64,000 bases of DNA from Dipteris shenzhenensis (lineage: Eukaryota > Polypodiophyta > Polypodiopsida > Gleicheniales): the NCBI GenBank assembly GCA_047967505.1, contig CM106540.1; one strand, 5' to 3'. The first letter of the stretch is position 1, and each line of letters opens with the position of its first letter. Position numbers and translations under genes: made by a program. The notes beneath the pieces were generated by a model, which saw nothing but the letters and a program-made list of their open reading frames with translations, did no database searches and was not told the DNA's origin. Of this stretch, positions 10,325 through 22,331 are shown piece by piece.

Positions 10325-11300
10325 TCTCTCCCTTTACTCCCTTGTTTCTCTCTCCATTACTCTCTCTCTCTCCCCCATACCTTCCCCCCACACTCTCTCT
10401 CTCTCTTTCTCTCTCCCTCCCCTCACTCTCTCTCTCACTCCCCTCCCTCCTCTCCCCTCTCTCTCCTTCTGCTCCCTCCTCTCCTCTCCCTCTCTCTGTC
10501 CTCTCTCTCCTTCCGTACCCCTCCCTCCTGCCTCCCCGCCCCTCCCCTCCCCTCCCCTCCCCTCCCCTCCCTCCGCCGCCAAAACCCCTCCCCCCCCTCG
10601 CCTCCCCTTTCGCTCCCTCCCTTCCCCCCCTTCTCCCTCTGGCCCCCCCTCCCGCTCCCCCTCTGCTCTCCCCGTGCGACGCCCTTCCCCCTCCACCCCC
10701 CCTTCACTAAGGCTGGCTGGCCGCGGCCGCCAGCCCCCCCGCCCCCCCCCAAACCCCCTTTCCCCCCGTCCCACCCCCTTCCCCCTCCACCCCCCCTTCC
10801 CTAGGACTGGCGGCTGTGGCTGCCAGCCCCCCCCCTAACCCCCTTCCCCCTCCACCCCCCCTTCCCCAGGACTGGCAGCCGCGGCCGCCAGCCCCCCCTC
10901 CCCCTTGCCCCCTTTCCCCCCCACGCCCTTCCCCCTTCCCCATCCACCCCCCCTTCCCCCCTTCCCCAAGGCAGCCCCCCGCCCCCCCTCTCCCCCCTTC
11001 CCCCTGCCAGCCCCCGCCATCCCACCCCCTCCCCCCTCACCCCCCCTCCCCCCTTCCCCCGGGCTAGCGGCCGCGGCCGCTAGCCCCCCCCTCTCCCTCC
11101 TTTCCCCCCGCCGCCCCCGTTCGACCCCCTTCTCTCTCCATCTCCCCCCTCGCACCCCCTTCCCCCTCCCGCTCCTTCACCCCCCGGGCTGGCAACCGCA
11201 GTCGCCAGCCCTTCCCCCCCTCTCATACCCTCTCGCATCCACCCTTCCCTCGAGCTGGCGGCCGTGGCTGCCAGCCCCCCCTCACTCCCATTTCCACTTC
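10325..11300. repeat. C-rich polypyrimidine tract with palindromic cores
   Basis: Almost pure C/T on the plus strand (G/A on minus). It is interrupted by six GC palindromes at 10711-10735, 10807-10826, 10872-10891, 11062-11085, 11189-11208 and 11255-11274. The one at 11062-11085 is a perfect 24-bp palindrome built on GCGGCCGCGGCCGC. The others are imperfect with G-T-compatible mismatches. Long open frames on both strands are low-complexity by-products. The G-rich strand has many runs of four or more G and could form quadruplexes. Confidence 0.88.
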
Positions 11301-11639
11301 CACTTCCCATTACTCACTTGCTATACACATTTGTAAACTATTAATATATTATTATATGATTTTTTATACTATTTGCAAACTTACATGTGGGCAAAATCAC
11401 AGGTGTCAAAGCAATCCTATTGTGGTCATACAACAACTGTGCTTTTATTCAAGGGTGTATTTATCCTCATCAACAAGCTTATTTACTCAAGGTATGAAGT
11501 GCATAATTTGTGCACTAGGTGTTTACTTTGTTGTATCAAAATTGTTTGCCACACACACACACATATACACATACCGAGAATTTTCTAATATTATCGCATC
11601 TACATTTCTCCGATGGGTACAAAACTTTGTACACTCCTC
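11301..11639. other. Spacer before the satellite
   Basis: This is an AT-rich stretch with an (AC)n run near 11553. It has no supportable gene. Satellite homology begins near 11640. Confidence 0.5.
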
Positions 11640-14600
11640 AACCTAGGTCTTATTGACTTGTATACAAAGTGGTGCACCCATCCCATAAGTACTTGTTCAG
11701 ATTACACACCTCCAAACATATTTTATGACGATTGTGCATAACACTAGGAACAAAATGGTGTATCATGTGAGATCGACTATGCAAAGCATATCCAATGGAC
11801 ACAAGACTTTGCACGTTCCTCAACCTAGGCAGTATTGACTTCTGTGCAAAGTGGCATCCCCATCCGATAAGTACTTGTTTGAAAAATACACCTACGATCG
11901 TATTTTTTGACTGTTGTACATGACACCAAGGGCAAGAATGGTATTTAATACTCAATCTACCATGTAAAGCATGTCCGATGGGCACAATACTTTGCACATG
12001 CCTCAAAACTGGTGGTATGGTATTCCATGCAAAGTGAAACGCCCATTCAATAAGTACTTTTTAGAATATCACACCTAGGACCATGTTTTTTATTGGTTGT
12101 TGTCCATGACACTAAGGCAAAAACGCTGATTTATGCTTAATCGACAATGCAACGCATATGCGATCATCACACTACTTTGCACACATCTCAACCTAGGTAT
12201 TATTGACTTACATGCAAAGTGGCATGCCCATCCCATAAGTACTTAGTCGAATAACACATCTAGGACCGCGTTTTTTGACGATTGTGCATGACACTAAGGC
12301 CAAAATAGTGTTTAATGGTTGTTCAACAATGCAAAGCATATCCGATCGGCGCAATACTTTGCACACACCTTTAACTAGGTGGAATTGACTTACATGCAAA
12401 GTGGCACGCCCATCCCATAAGTGCTTGATCAGATAACATACCTAGCAGCGTGTTTTTTTACGGATGTGCATGACACTAGAGCAAAAATAGTATTTAATGC
12501 TCAATCGACCATGCAAAGGATATCCGACAGGCACAACACTTTTTGTTCGCCTCAACCTAGGTGGTATTGAAATGTTCTCAAAGAGGCACACCCATCCGAT
12601 AAGTACTTGGTCAGATAACACACCTAAGGGCGTGTTTTTTTGTGGATGTGCATACCACTAGGGAAAAAACAGTGTATAATGCGTGATCTACCATGCAAAT
12701 CATATCCGATGGTGACAATACTTTGCACGCACCTCAAAATAGTTGAAACGGACTTGCGTGCAAAGTGGAGCCCCCATCCAATAAGTACTTGTTTGAATAA
12801 CACCCCTAGGACCGTGTTTTTTCATGGTTGTGCATGACACTAAGACTTAAACGGTGTTTTATGCTTGATCGACAATGCAAAGCATATCCGATGGGCACAA
12901 TACTTTGCACACACCTTCAAATAGGTGGAATTGACTTACATGCAAAGTGGCACGCCCATCCCATAAATGCTTGATCGGATAACATACCTAAAAGCGTGTT
13001 TTTTTACAGATGTGCATGACACTAGAGCAAAAATAGTATTTAATGCTCGATCGACCATGCAAAGGATATCCGATGGGCACAACACTTTTCGTATGCCTCA
13101 ACTTAGGTGGTATTGAAATGTTCTGAAAGAGGCACACCCATCCAATAAGTACATGGTCAGATAACACACCTAAGGGCATGTTTTTTTGCGGATGTGCATA
13201 CCACTAGGGAAAGAACGGTGTATAATGCGTGATCGACCATGCAAATCATATTCGATGGTGACAATACTTTGCACACACCTCAATGTAGTTGAAACGGACT
13301 TGTGTGCAAAGTGGAGCCCCCATCCGATAAGTACTTCTTTGCATAACACACCTAGGACCGTGTTTTTTCATGGTTGTGCATGACACTAAGGCTTAAACGG
13401 TGTTTTATGCTTGATTGACAATGCAAAGCAAATCCGATGGGCACAATACTTTGCACACACCTTAAACTAGGTGGAATTGACTTACATGCAAAGTGGCACG
13501 CCCATCCCATAAGTGCTTGATTGGATAACATACCTACCAGTGTGTTTTTTTACGGATGTGCATGACACTAGAGCAAAAATAGTATTTAATGCTCGATCGA
13601 CCATGCAAAGGATATCCGATGGGCACAACACTTTTTGTTCGCCTCAACCTAGGTAGTATTGAAATTTTCTCAAAGAGACACACCCATCCGATAAGTACTT
13701 GGTCAGATAACACACCTAAGGGCGTGTATTTTTGCGGATGTGCATACCACTAGGGAAAAAACGGTGTATAATGCATGATCTACCATGCAAATCATATTCG
13801 ATGGTGACAATACTTTGCACGCACCTCAACCTAGTTGAAACCGACTTGCGTGCAAAGTGGAGCCCCCATCCGATAAGTACTTGTTTGAATAACACCCCTA
13901 GGACCGTGTTTTTTCATGGTTGTGCATGACACTAAGGCAAAAACGGTGTTTTATGCTTGTTCGACAATGGAAAGCATATTTGATGGGCACAATACTTTGC
14001 ACACACCTTCAATTAAGTGGAATTGACTTACATGCAAAGTGTCATGCCCATCCCATAAGTGCGTGATTGGATAACATACCTAGCAGCGTGTTTTTTTACG
14101 GATGTGCATGACACGAGCAAAAATAGTATTTAATGCTCGATCGACCATGCAAAGGATATCCGATGGGCACAAAACTTTTCCTACGCTTCAACCTAGGTGG
14201 TATTGAAATTTTATCAAAGAGGCACACCCATCCGATAAGTACTTGGTCAGATAACACACCTAAGGGCGTGTTTTTTAGCGGATGTGCATACCACTAGGGA
14301 AAAAACGGTGTATAATGCGTGATCTACCATGCAAAGCATATCCGATGGTGACAATTCTTTGCACGCACCTCAATGTAGTTGAAACAGTCTTGCGTGCAAA
14401 GTGGAGCCACCATCCGATAAGTACTTGTTTGAATAACACACCTAGGACCGTGTTTTTTCATGGTTGTGCATGACACTAAGGCTTAAACGGTGTTTTATGC
14501 TTGATCGACAATGCAAATCATATCCAATGGACACAATACTTTTCACACACCTTAAAATAGGTGGTATTGACTTACATGCAAAGTGGCACGCCCATCCTAT

Positions 14601-17600
14601 AAGTGCTTGATCGGATAACATACCTAGCAGCGTGTTTTTTTACGGATGTGCATGACACTAGAGCAAAAATAGTAATTAATGCTCGATCCACCATGCAAAG
14701 GATATCCGATGGGCACAAAACTTTTCGTACACCTCAACCTAGGTGGTATTCAAATGTTCTCAAAGAGGCACACCCATCCGATAAGTACTTGGTCAGATAA
14801 CACACCTAAGGGCGTGTTTTTTTGCGGATGTACATACCACTAGGGAAAAAACGGTGTATAATGCGTGATCGACCATGCAAATCATATCCGATGGTGACAA
14901 TACTTTGCACCCACCTCAAATCAGTTGAAACAGACTTGGGTGCAAAGTGGAGCCCCCATCCGATAAGTACTTGTTTGAATAACACACCTAGGACCGTGTT
15001 TTTTCATGGTTGTGCATGACACTAAGGCAAAAACGGTGTTTTATGCTTGATCGACAATGCAAATCATATCCGATGGGCACAATACTTTGCACACACCTTC
15101 AACTAGGTGGTATTGACTTACATGCAAAGTGGCACGCCCATCCCATAAACCTTGGTCAGATAACATACCTAGCAGCGTGTTTTTTTACGGATGTGCATGA
15201 CACTAGAGCAAAAATAGTATTTAATGCTCGATCCACCATGCAAAGGATATCCGATGGGCACAACACTTTTCGTACGCCTCAACCTAGGTGGTATTGAAAT
15301 TTTCTCAAAGAGGCACACCCATCCGATAAGTACTTGGTCAGATAACACACCTAAGGGCGTGTTTTTTTGCGGATGTGCATACCACTAGGGAAAAAACGGT
15401 GTATAATGCGTGATCGACCATGCAAATCATATCCGATAGTGACAATACTTTGCACCCACCTCAACGTAGTTGAAACAGACTTGGTCAGATAACACACCTA
15501 AGGGCGTGTTTTTTTGCGGATGTGCATAGTGCATACCACTAGGGAAAAAACGGTGTATAATACGTGATCGACCATGCAAATCATATTCGATGGTGACAAT
15601 ACTTTGCACGCACCTCAACGTAGTTGAAACAAACTTGCGTGTAAAGTGGAGCCCCCATCCGATAAGTACTTTTTTGAATAACACACCTAGGACCATGTTT
15701 TTTCATGGTTGTGCATGACACTAAGGCAAAAACGGTGTTTTATGCTTGATCGACAATGCAAAGCATATCCGATGGGCACAATACTTTGCACACATGTTAA
15801 ACTAGGTGGTATTGACTTACATGCAAAGTGGCACGCCCATCCCATAAGTGCTTGGTCAGATAACATACCTAGCAGCATGTTTTTTTATGGATGTGCATGA
15901 CACTAGAGCAAAAATAGTATTTAATGCTCGATCCACCATGGAAAGGATATCCGATGGGCACAACACCTTTTGTACACCTCAACCTAGGTGGTATTGAAAT
16001 GTTCTCAAAGAGGCACACCCATCCAATAAGTAGTTGGTCAGATAACACACCTAAGGGCATGTTTTTTTGCGGATGTGCATACCACTAGGGAAAAAACGGT
16101 GTATAATGCGTGATCGACCATGCAAATCATATCCGATGGTGACAATACTTTGCACCCACCTCAATGTAGTTGAAAAAAATTTGCGTGCAAAGTGGAGTCC
16201 CCATTCGATAAGTACTTGTTTGAATAACACACCTAGGACCGTGTTTTTTCATGGTTGTGCATGACACTAAGGCTTAAAAGGTGTGTTTTATGCTTGATCG
16301 ACAATGCAAAGGATATTCGATGGGCACAATACTTTGCACACACCTTCAAATATGTGGATTTGACTTACATGCAAAGTGGCACGCCCATCCCATAAGTGCT
16401 TGATCAGATAACATACCTAGCAGCATGTTTTTTTACGGATGTGCATGACACTAGAGCAAAAATAGTATTTAATGCTCGATCCACCATGCAAAGGATATCC
16501 AATGGGCACAACACCTTTCGTACACCTCAACCTAGGTGGTATTGAAATGTTTTCAAAGAGGCACACCCATCTGATAAGTACTTGGTCAGATAACACACCT
16601 AAGGGCATGTTTCTTTACGGATGTGCATACCACTAGGGAAAAAACGATGTATAATGCATGATCTACCATGCAAATCACATCCGATGGTGACAGTACTTTG
16701 CGCACACCTCAATGTAGTTGAAATGGACTTGCGTGCAAAGTGGAGCCCCCATCCGATAAGTACTTGTTTTAATAATACACCTAGGACCGTGTTTTTTCAT
16801 GGTTGTGCATGACACTAAGGTAAAAACGGTGTTTTATGCTTGATCGACAATGCAAAGCATATCCGATGGGCACAATACTTTGCACACACCTTCAACTAGG
16901 TGGAATTGACTTACATACAAAGTGGCATGCCTATCCCATAAGTGCTTGATTGGATAACATACCTAGCAGCATGTTTTTTTACGGATGTGCATGACACTAG
17001 AGCAAAATTAGTATATTTAATGCTCGATCGACCATGCAGAGGATATCCGATTGGCACAACACTTTTCGTACGCCTCAACCTAGGTGGTATTGAAATTTTC
17101 TCAAAAAGGCACACCCATCCGATAAGTACTTGGTCAGATAACACACCTAAGGGCGTGTTTTTTTGCAGATGTGCATACCACTAGGGAAAAAACGGTGTAT
17201 AATGCGTGATCGACCATGCAAATCATATCCGATGGTGACAATACTTTTCATGCATTTCAACGTAGTTGAAACGAACTTGCGTGCAAAGTGGAGCCCCCAT
17301 CCGATAAGTACTTGTTTGAATAACACACCTGGGACCGTGTTTTTTCATGGTTGTGCATGACACTAAGGCAAAAATGGGGTTTTATGCTTGATCGACAATG
17401 CAAAGTATATCCAATGGGCACAATAATTGACTTACATGCAAAGTGGCATGCCCATCCCATAAGTGCTTGAGTGGATAACATACCTAGCAACGTGTTTTTT
17501 TACGGATGTGCCTGACACTAGAGCAAAAATAGTATTTAATGCTCGATCGACCATGGAAAGAATATTCGATGGGTACAACACTTTTCCTACGCCTCAACCT

Positions 17601-19849
17601 AGGTGATATTGAAATTTTCTCAAAGAGGCACACCCATCCAATAAGTACTTGGTCAGATAACACACCTAAGGGCGTGTTTTTTGGCGGATGTACATACCAC
17701 TAGGGGAAAAACGGTGTATAATGCGTGATCTACCATGCAAAGCATATCCGATGGTGACAATACTTTGCACGCACCTCAACATAGTTGAAACGGTCTTGCG
17801 TGCAAAGTGGAGCCCCCATCCGATAAGTACTTATTTGAATAACACACCTAGGACAGTGTTTTTTCATGGTTGTGCATGACACTAAGGCCAAAACGGTGTT
17901 TAATGCTTGATCAACAATGCAAAGCATATGCGATGGGCACAATACTTTGCACACACCTTCAACTAGGTGGAATTGACTTACATACAAAGTGGCACACCCA
18001 TCCCATAAGTGCTTGATCGGATAACATACCTAGCAGCCTGTTTTTTTACGGATGTGCATGACACTAGAGCAAAAATAGTATTTAATGCTCGATCGACCAT
18101 GCAAAGGATATCCGATGGGCACAACACTTTTCGTTCGCCTCAACCTAGGTTTTATTGAAATGTTCTCAAAGAGGCACACCCATCCGATAAGTACTTGGTC
18201 AGATAACACACCTAAAGGCATGTTTTTTTGCGGATGTGGATACCACTAGGGAAAAAACGGTGTATAATGCGTGATCTACCATGCAAATCATATCCGATGG
18301 TGACAATACTTTGCACACAAGTCAACGTAGTTGAAACGGACTTGCGTGCAAAGTGGAGCCCCCATCCGATAAGTACTTGTTTGAATAACACACCTAGGAC
18401 CGTGTTTTTTCATGGTTGTGCATGACACTAAGGCTTAAACGGTGTTTTATGCTTGATCGACAATGCAAAGCATATCCGATGGCAACAATACTTTGCACAC
18501 ACCTTCAAATAGGTGGAATTGACTTACATGCAAAGCGCCATGCCCATCCCATAAATGCTTGATCGGATAACATACCTAGCAGTGTGTTTTTTTACGGATG
18601 TGCATGACACTAGAGCAAAAATAGTATTTAATGCTCGATCGACCATGCAAAGGATATCCGATGGGCACAACACTTTTCGTACGCCTCAACTTAGGTGGTA
18701 TTGAAATTTTCTCAAAGAGGCACACCCATCCGATAACACACCTAAGGGCGTGTTTTTTTCCAGATGTAATTGACTTACATGCAAAGTGGCACGCCCATCC
18801 CATAAGTGCTTGATCGGATAACATACCTAGCAGCGTGTTTTTTACGGATGTGCATGGGTGTGCATGACACTAAGGCCAAAATGGGGTTTTATGCTTGATC
18901 GACAATGCAAAGCATATCCGATGGGCACAATAATTTGCACACACCTTCAACTAGGTGGAATTGATTTACATGCAAAGTGGCACACCCATCCCATAAGTGC
19001 TTGATCCGATAACATACCTAGCAGCGTGTTTTTTTACGGATGTGCATGACACTAGAACAAAAATAGTATTTAATGCTCGATCGACCATGCAAAGGATATG
19101 CGATGGTCACAACACTTTTTGTACACCTCAACCTAGGTGGTATTGAAATGTTCTCAAAGAGGCACACCCATCCGATAAGTACTTGGTCAGATAACACACG
19201 GTGTATAATGCGTGATAGACCATGCAAATCATATCCGATGGTGACAATACTTTCCACGCACCTCAAGGTAGTTGAAATGGACTTGCGTGCAAAGTGGAGC
19301 CCCCATCCGATAAGTACTTTTTGAATAACACACATACGGCCGTGTTTTTATATGGTTGTGCATGACACAAAGGCAAAAACGGTGTTTATGCTTGGTCGAC
19401 AATGCAAAGCATATCCGATGGGCACAATACTTTGCACACACCTTCAAATAGGTGGAATTTGAAAAACCAGGTTTGTGGCAACTTTGACCATCCAATGCAT
19501 ATCTGATCTGCACAATACTTTGCATACAGATCAACATAGGTTTTATTGATGCACATGCAAAGTATCATGCCCATCGGGTATGTGTGCATTTGAATAACAC
19601 ACCTCAGAGCGTGTGTTTTTTATGGTTGTGAAGAACACTTGGTGAAAAATGAGGTTTGTGATGATTTTGACCATCCAATGCAAATCTGATGGGCATAATA
19701 CATTGCAAAATCCTCAACATATATTAGATTAACTTATATCAATAGTATCATACCGATTGGATATGTGCATGTTCGAATAACACACCTCAAATACTATTTT
19801 TTGACAGTTGTGCATAATACTTGATGGAAAATAGGATTTGTGGCGACTT
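11640..19849. repeat. 182-bp satellite in 546-bp trimeric higher-order repeats
   Basis: Monomers share phrases such as atgcaaag.atatccgatggg, actttgcac and gataacacacctag. Three subtypes alternate: A (gacactaaggc), B (gacactagagc) and C (accactagggaaaaaacgg). In one unit A, B, C and A start near 12833, 13015, 13197 and 13379, giving 182-bp steps. The landmark aagtacttggtcag recurs at 12601, 13147, 13693, 14237, 14783 and 15328 and again later, a 544-548-bp period. Flanking monomers (11640-12560 and 19330-19849) are diverged and not clearly phased. Open frames of about 63-65 codons inside are by-products. The array is cut at 19,849 by the hAT insertion. Confidence 0.95.
19842..19849. repeat. 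Target-site duplication, left copy
   Basis: GGCGACTT abuts the CAAGGATTT terminus. It matches GGCAACTT at 28916-28923 with one transition, and the satellite consensus here reads tttgtggcaactttgacc. This is the 8-bp duplication expected for hAT elements. Confidence 0.85.
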
Positions 19850-19964
19850 CAAGGATTTGCGGGGGAATTAAAATGGGCATTTTAATACACCAAATGAAAA
19901 TGTTTTAAACGTTTTTTGACCCCCCCAGAGCGTTTTAATCCGCCCCTGCCATGATTTTCAACTA

Positions 19965-20165
19965 GAACCGGCTACTGCCTGTTACCGCACGCCTGTTACC
20001 GCATGGTAAAGCTACAGTACTGTGCGGTATCATTGCTATTATACCACCTGGTGTTAAAGCATACCACACAGGTATTTTATACATCGCACGGTCCTAGACT
20101 ATACCATGCAGTGTTGTGGTATATACCACGCGGTAATAGAAACATACCGCACGGTGCATTTTCAT
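19965..20165. promoter_or_regulatory. Left subterminal cluster of ACCGCGCGGT-like motifs
   Basis: About nine degenerate copies lie 115-315 bp from the left end of the element: accgcatggt, gtgcggtat, accacctggt, accacacaggta, cgcacggt, accacgcggta and accgcacggt, spaced roughly 20-28 bp. By analogy with subterminal transposase-binding repeats in plant DNA transposons, these are candidate binding sites; this is inference. Confidence 0.6.
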
Positions 20166-21167
20166 ATATATGTTGCATCGACCTCATACTATTCACATTC
20201 TCGAGAAGCTGGAGTCTCGATAAAAACAAAGAAGGACAAGGAAGAAAAGATTAAGAAAACTTCCAAAATACTTTGTGAGTTTTCATATTCTTTTAAAAAG
20301 TGTCCAATGTCGGTGATGGGCTCGCTTAGGCTAGCCGATATCCACCCACACTTAGATGCAAAATGGATAAATGTGTAGCTTAAATTTGATAGGTTATCGG
20401 TTGTTGATTTGAAAGTTCATTTTTCCAAGAATGTTTTCATGTAAATATATTTAAAGTTTTTTTCACAAAAAGAAAAGGAGAAAAGTTTCTTTTTCGTTCA
20501 TTTTTCCAAAATTGATTTCATGTAAATATATTTAAAGTTTTTTTCACAAAAAGAAAAGGAGAAAAGTTTCTTTTTCATAGACATTAGCTTTTAAAATGTA
20601 GTGCAATAACACACTTTTAATAGTTAACTAGCTATATATTTAGATATAAAAAACTTAAAAAATATATGACAATAATTGAAAATATCTATGTGCGAGTGGG
20701 GAGTCTGCTTATGCTGACTTGTAACCACTCGCATATGGGTGTAAAATACCTTTGAACCATGTGCCAGTGGGTGATTCGCATATGCCGATCGGTAACCACT
20801 TGCACATGGAAAATGTTATATTATAGTTTATATCTACTTCTAAGTTATAAGAAAATACTTGGCTTTCACTGGTTGTGGCTTGCATTTGCCAGTTAATAAC
20901 AACTCAAGTCTAGCCGGTTGTGTAGCTCACAATTGCTAGCTTGTATCAATCTGCATATTATACATTAGAGATCATTGTAGACTAAGTTTGGTTGTAAGAG
21001 GAATGAGAGAAAAGTCCTACATTATCTTAGAAAAATTAGTCGATATTATATAGGTATGAAATGGATGTCTAGACTTACGTTATATATTTTCCAACCTAAG
21101 TAGTATCCTTGACTTCGTAGTTTCAAACAAAAATTTTTGTTAAGTGCAAATGTAGATATTACTGGGT
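20166..21167. other. Non-coding interior of the hAT element with an 81-bp duplication
   Basis: Two adjacent 81-bp copies (20415-20495 and 20496-20576) begin gttcatttttccaa. At 20320-20810 a phrase like gccgataggtaaccactcgca recurs in diverged form. No reading frame can be supported. Confidence 0.6.
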
Positions 21168-21660
21168 ACTGCACTAGTGTGTGTGAAATATCGGCATTCG
21201 CATATAGAGCATGATGATGCAAATGAGGAAAGTGTAGATAGATGCTCACTTAAGAAAGAGCGGGACATGGGAAAAGGCAACTTGCCATCCCACGCCTATT
21301 ACTACAGGCAGATTGCCACATCTATAACCATCCATTTATGTCAGGAGGGGGCAAGACGATTGGATGGTTGCTCTCTCGTGAGGTCTAGAAAACTTACATT
21401 TGTTATCGATGACATGTTAGTGACATTGTCTTGAGTTGCAGAAAACATATTAATAATTGAGATGTTTTTTTCCTTTTACATGTACATCAACCATGGCGGA
21501 CAGAGAAGTTAGGGTAGGCCAATGTCAACCACCAAACCAATCTTAAGGAGAAGGCCAAAGTGTTTCAAAACTACAAGATTTTGTTACAATGCTAGGGCGG
21601 CAAAAGTGGAAGTGTAACTTTTGCAACCAAGTCTTTACAAGATCGGCCATGAGCATGGAT
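21168..21660 (+). pseudogene. Duplicated 5' piece of the hAT transposase region, with BED finger
   Basis: The block 21168-21392 matches 22332-22556 at roughly three quarters identity; shared phrases include tgccatcccacgcct and ccacatctataaccatcca. About 430 bp downstream, 21598-21640 encodes KWKCNFCNQVF, a BED-type zinc-finger start with both cysteines. The equivalent site downstream of the second block (22789) encodes KWRCNIYHEEY, which has lost the second Cys. So the 5' end of the transposase gene exists twice, the upstream copy being shorter and unconnected to a catalytic domain. Confidence 0.55.
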
Positions 21661-22331
21661 GATTTTTTCAAGTTAGTTTTGTTAAGGAGCTAAATTTTTA
21701 TATTGGTGTCGAAAGTTCATATGCCCTAATAAAAATTAATGTTGGAAACATTCGCCAGGATTTGAGACTTTTATGCAAAAATATCAAAAGTTTTGCCAGG
21801 ATTGACATGTTTCCTTGCAAAACTCAACAGAAAAAATATAAAAAAGTACTGTGTTCTACCAATCTTGTGAAACTAAAAGAATGAGCTCGAAAACTTTCGC
21901 CAATATTTTATATTAATATATAAGAATAGATTTGAAAAAAACATCCCTGGCCATGAGTATAAGAAAACATCTGATTGGCAATGAAAATAAATTGATAAAA
22001 AGTGTGATGGACCAAAAGTGGAATCAGTTGCTGGCATCCTGCAAGGCATTAACAATGCCTCAAGTTGAATCACTTGTGTACCATTTGAATATGTAAATGA
22101 GTGAACATTTACTGTGTGCAACTATTGTAATGAAGTTCGAGAATGATTTTCATCATGGATGTTCTCGATCGATCAATTGCTAGTCCCTTGCGTATTTATT
22201 TGAGTCTTGATGTTGTAGATTGAAATAATGCATTTAGATTCTTCGAATAAAATGTGTTGAAGAATTAAGATTGAAAAGTAGAGGGCGAGAGAGAGAAACT
22301 TGCAAGCTGCTGCGTGCATGTAAGCAATGCT

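Noticed and set aside
10334-11336. Pro-rich and Gly/Arg-rich open frames
   Set aside because: They are by-products of the C-rich tract; no codon bias or start context.
12560-19330. Resemblance to a CRISPR or other repeat-spacer array
   Set aside because: The whole 182-bp unit repeats with no unique spacers; it is a satellite.
11640-19589. Many 63-65-codon frames repeated every 546 bp
   Set aside because: They are phased with the satellite period, on both strands, with no conserved protein beyond the DNA repeat.
19850-19948. A separate hAT MITE of about 100 bp (complement of CAGGGGCGG at about 19943)
   Set aside because: The right flank has no match to GGCGACTT, while 28916-28923 does. The internal CAGGGG word may be an older nested terminus.
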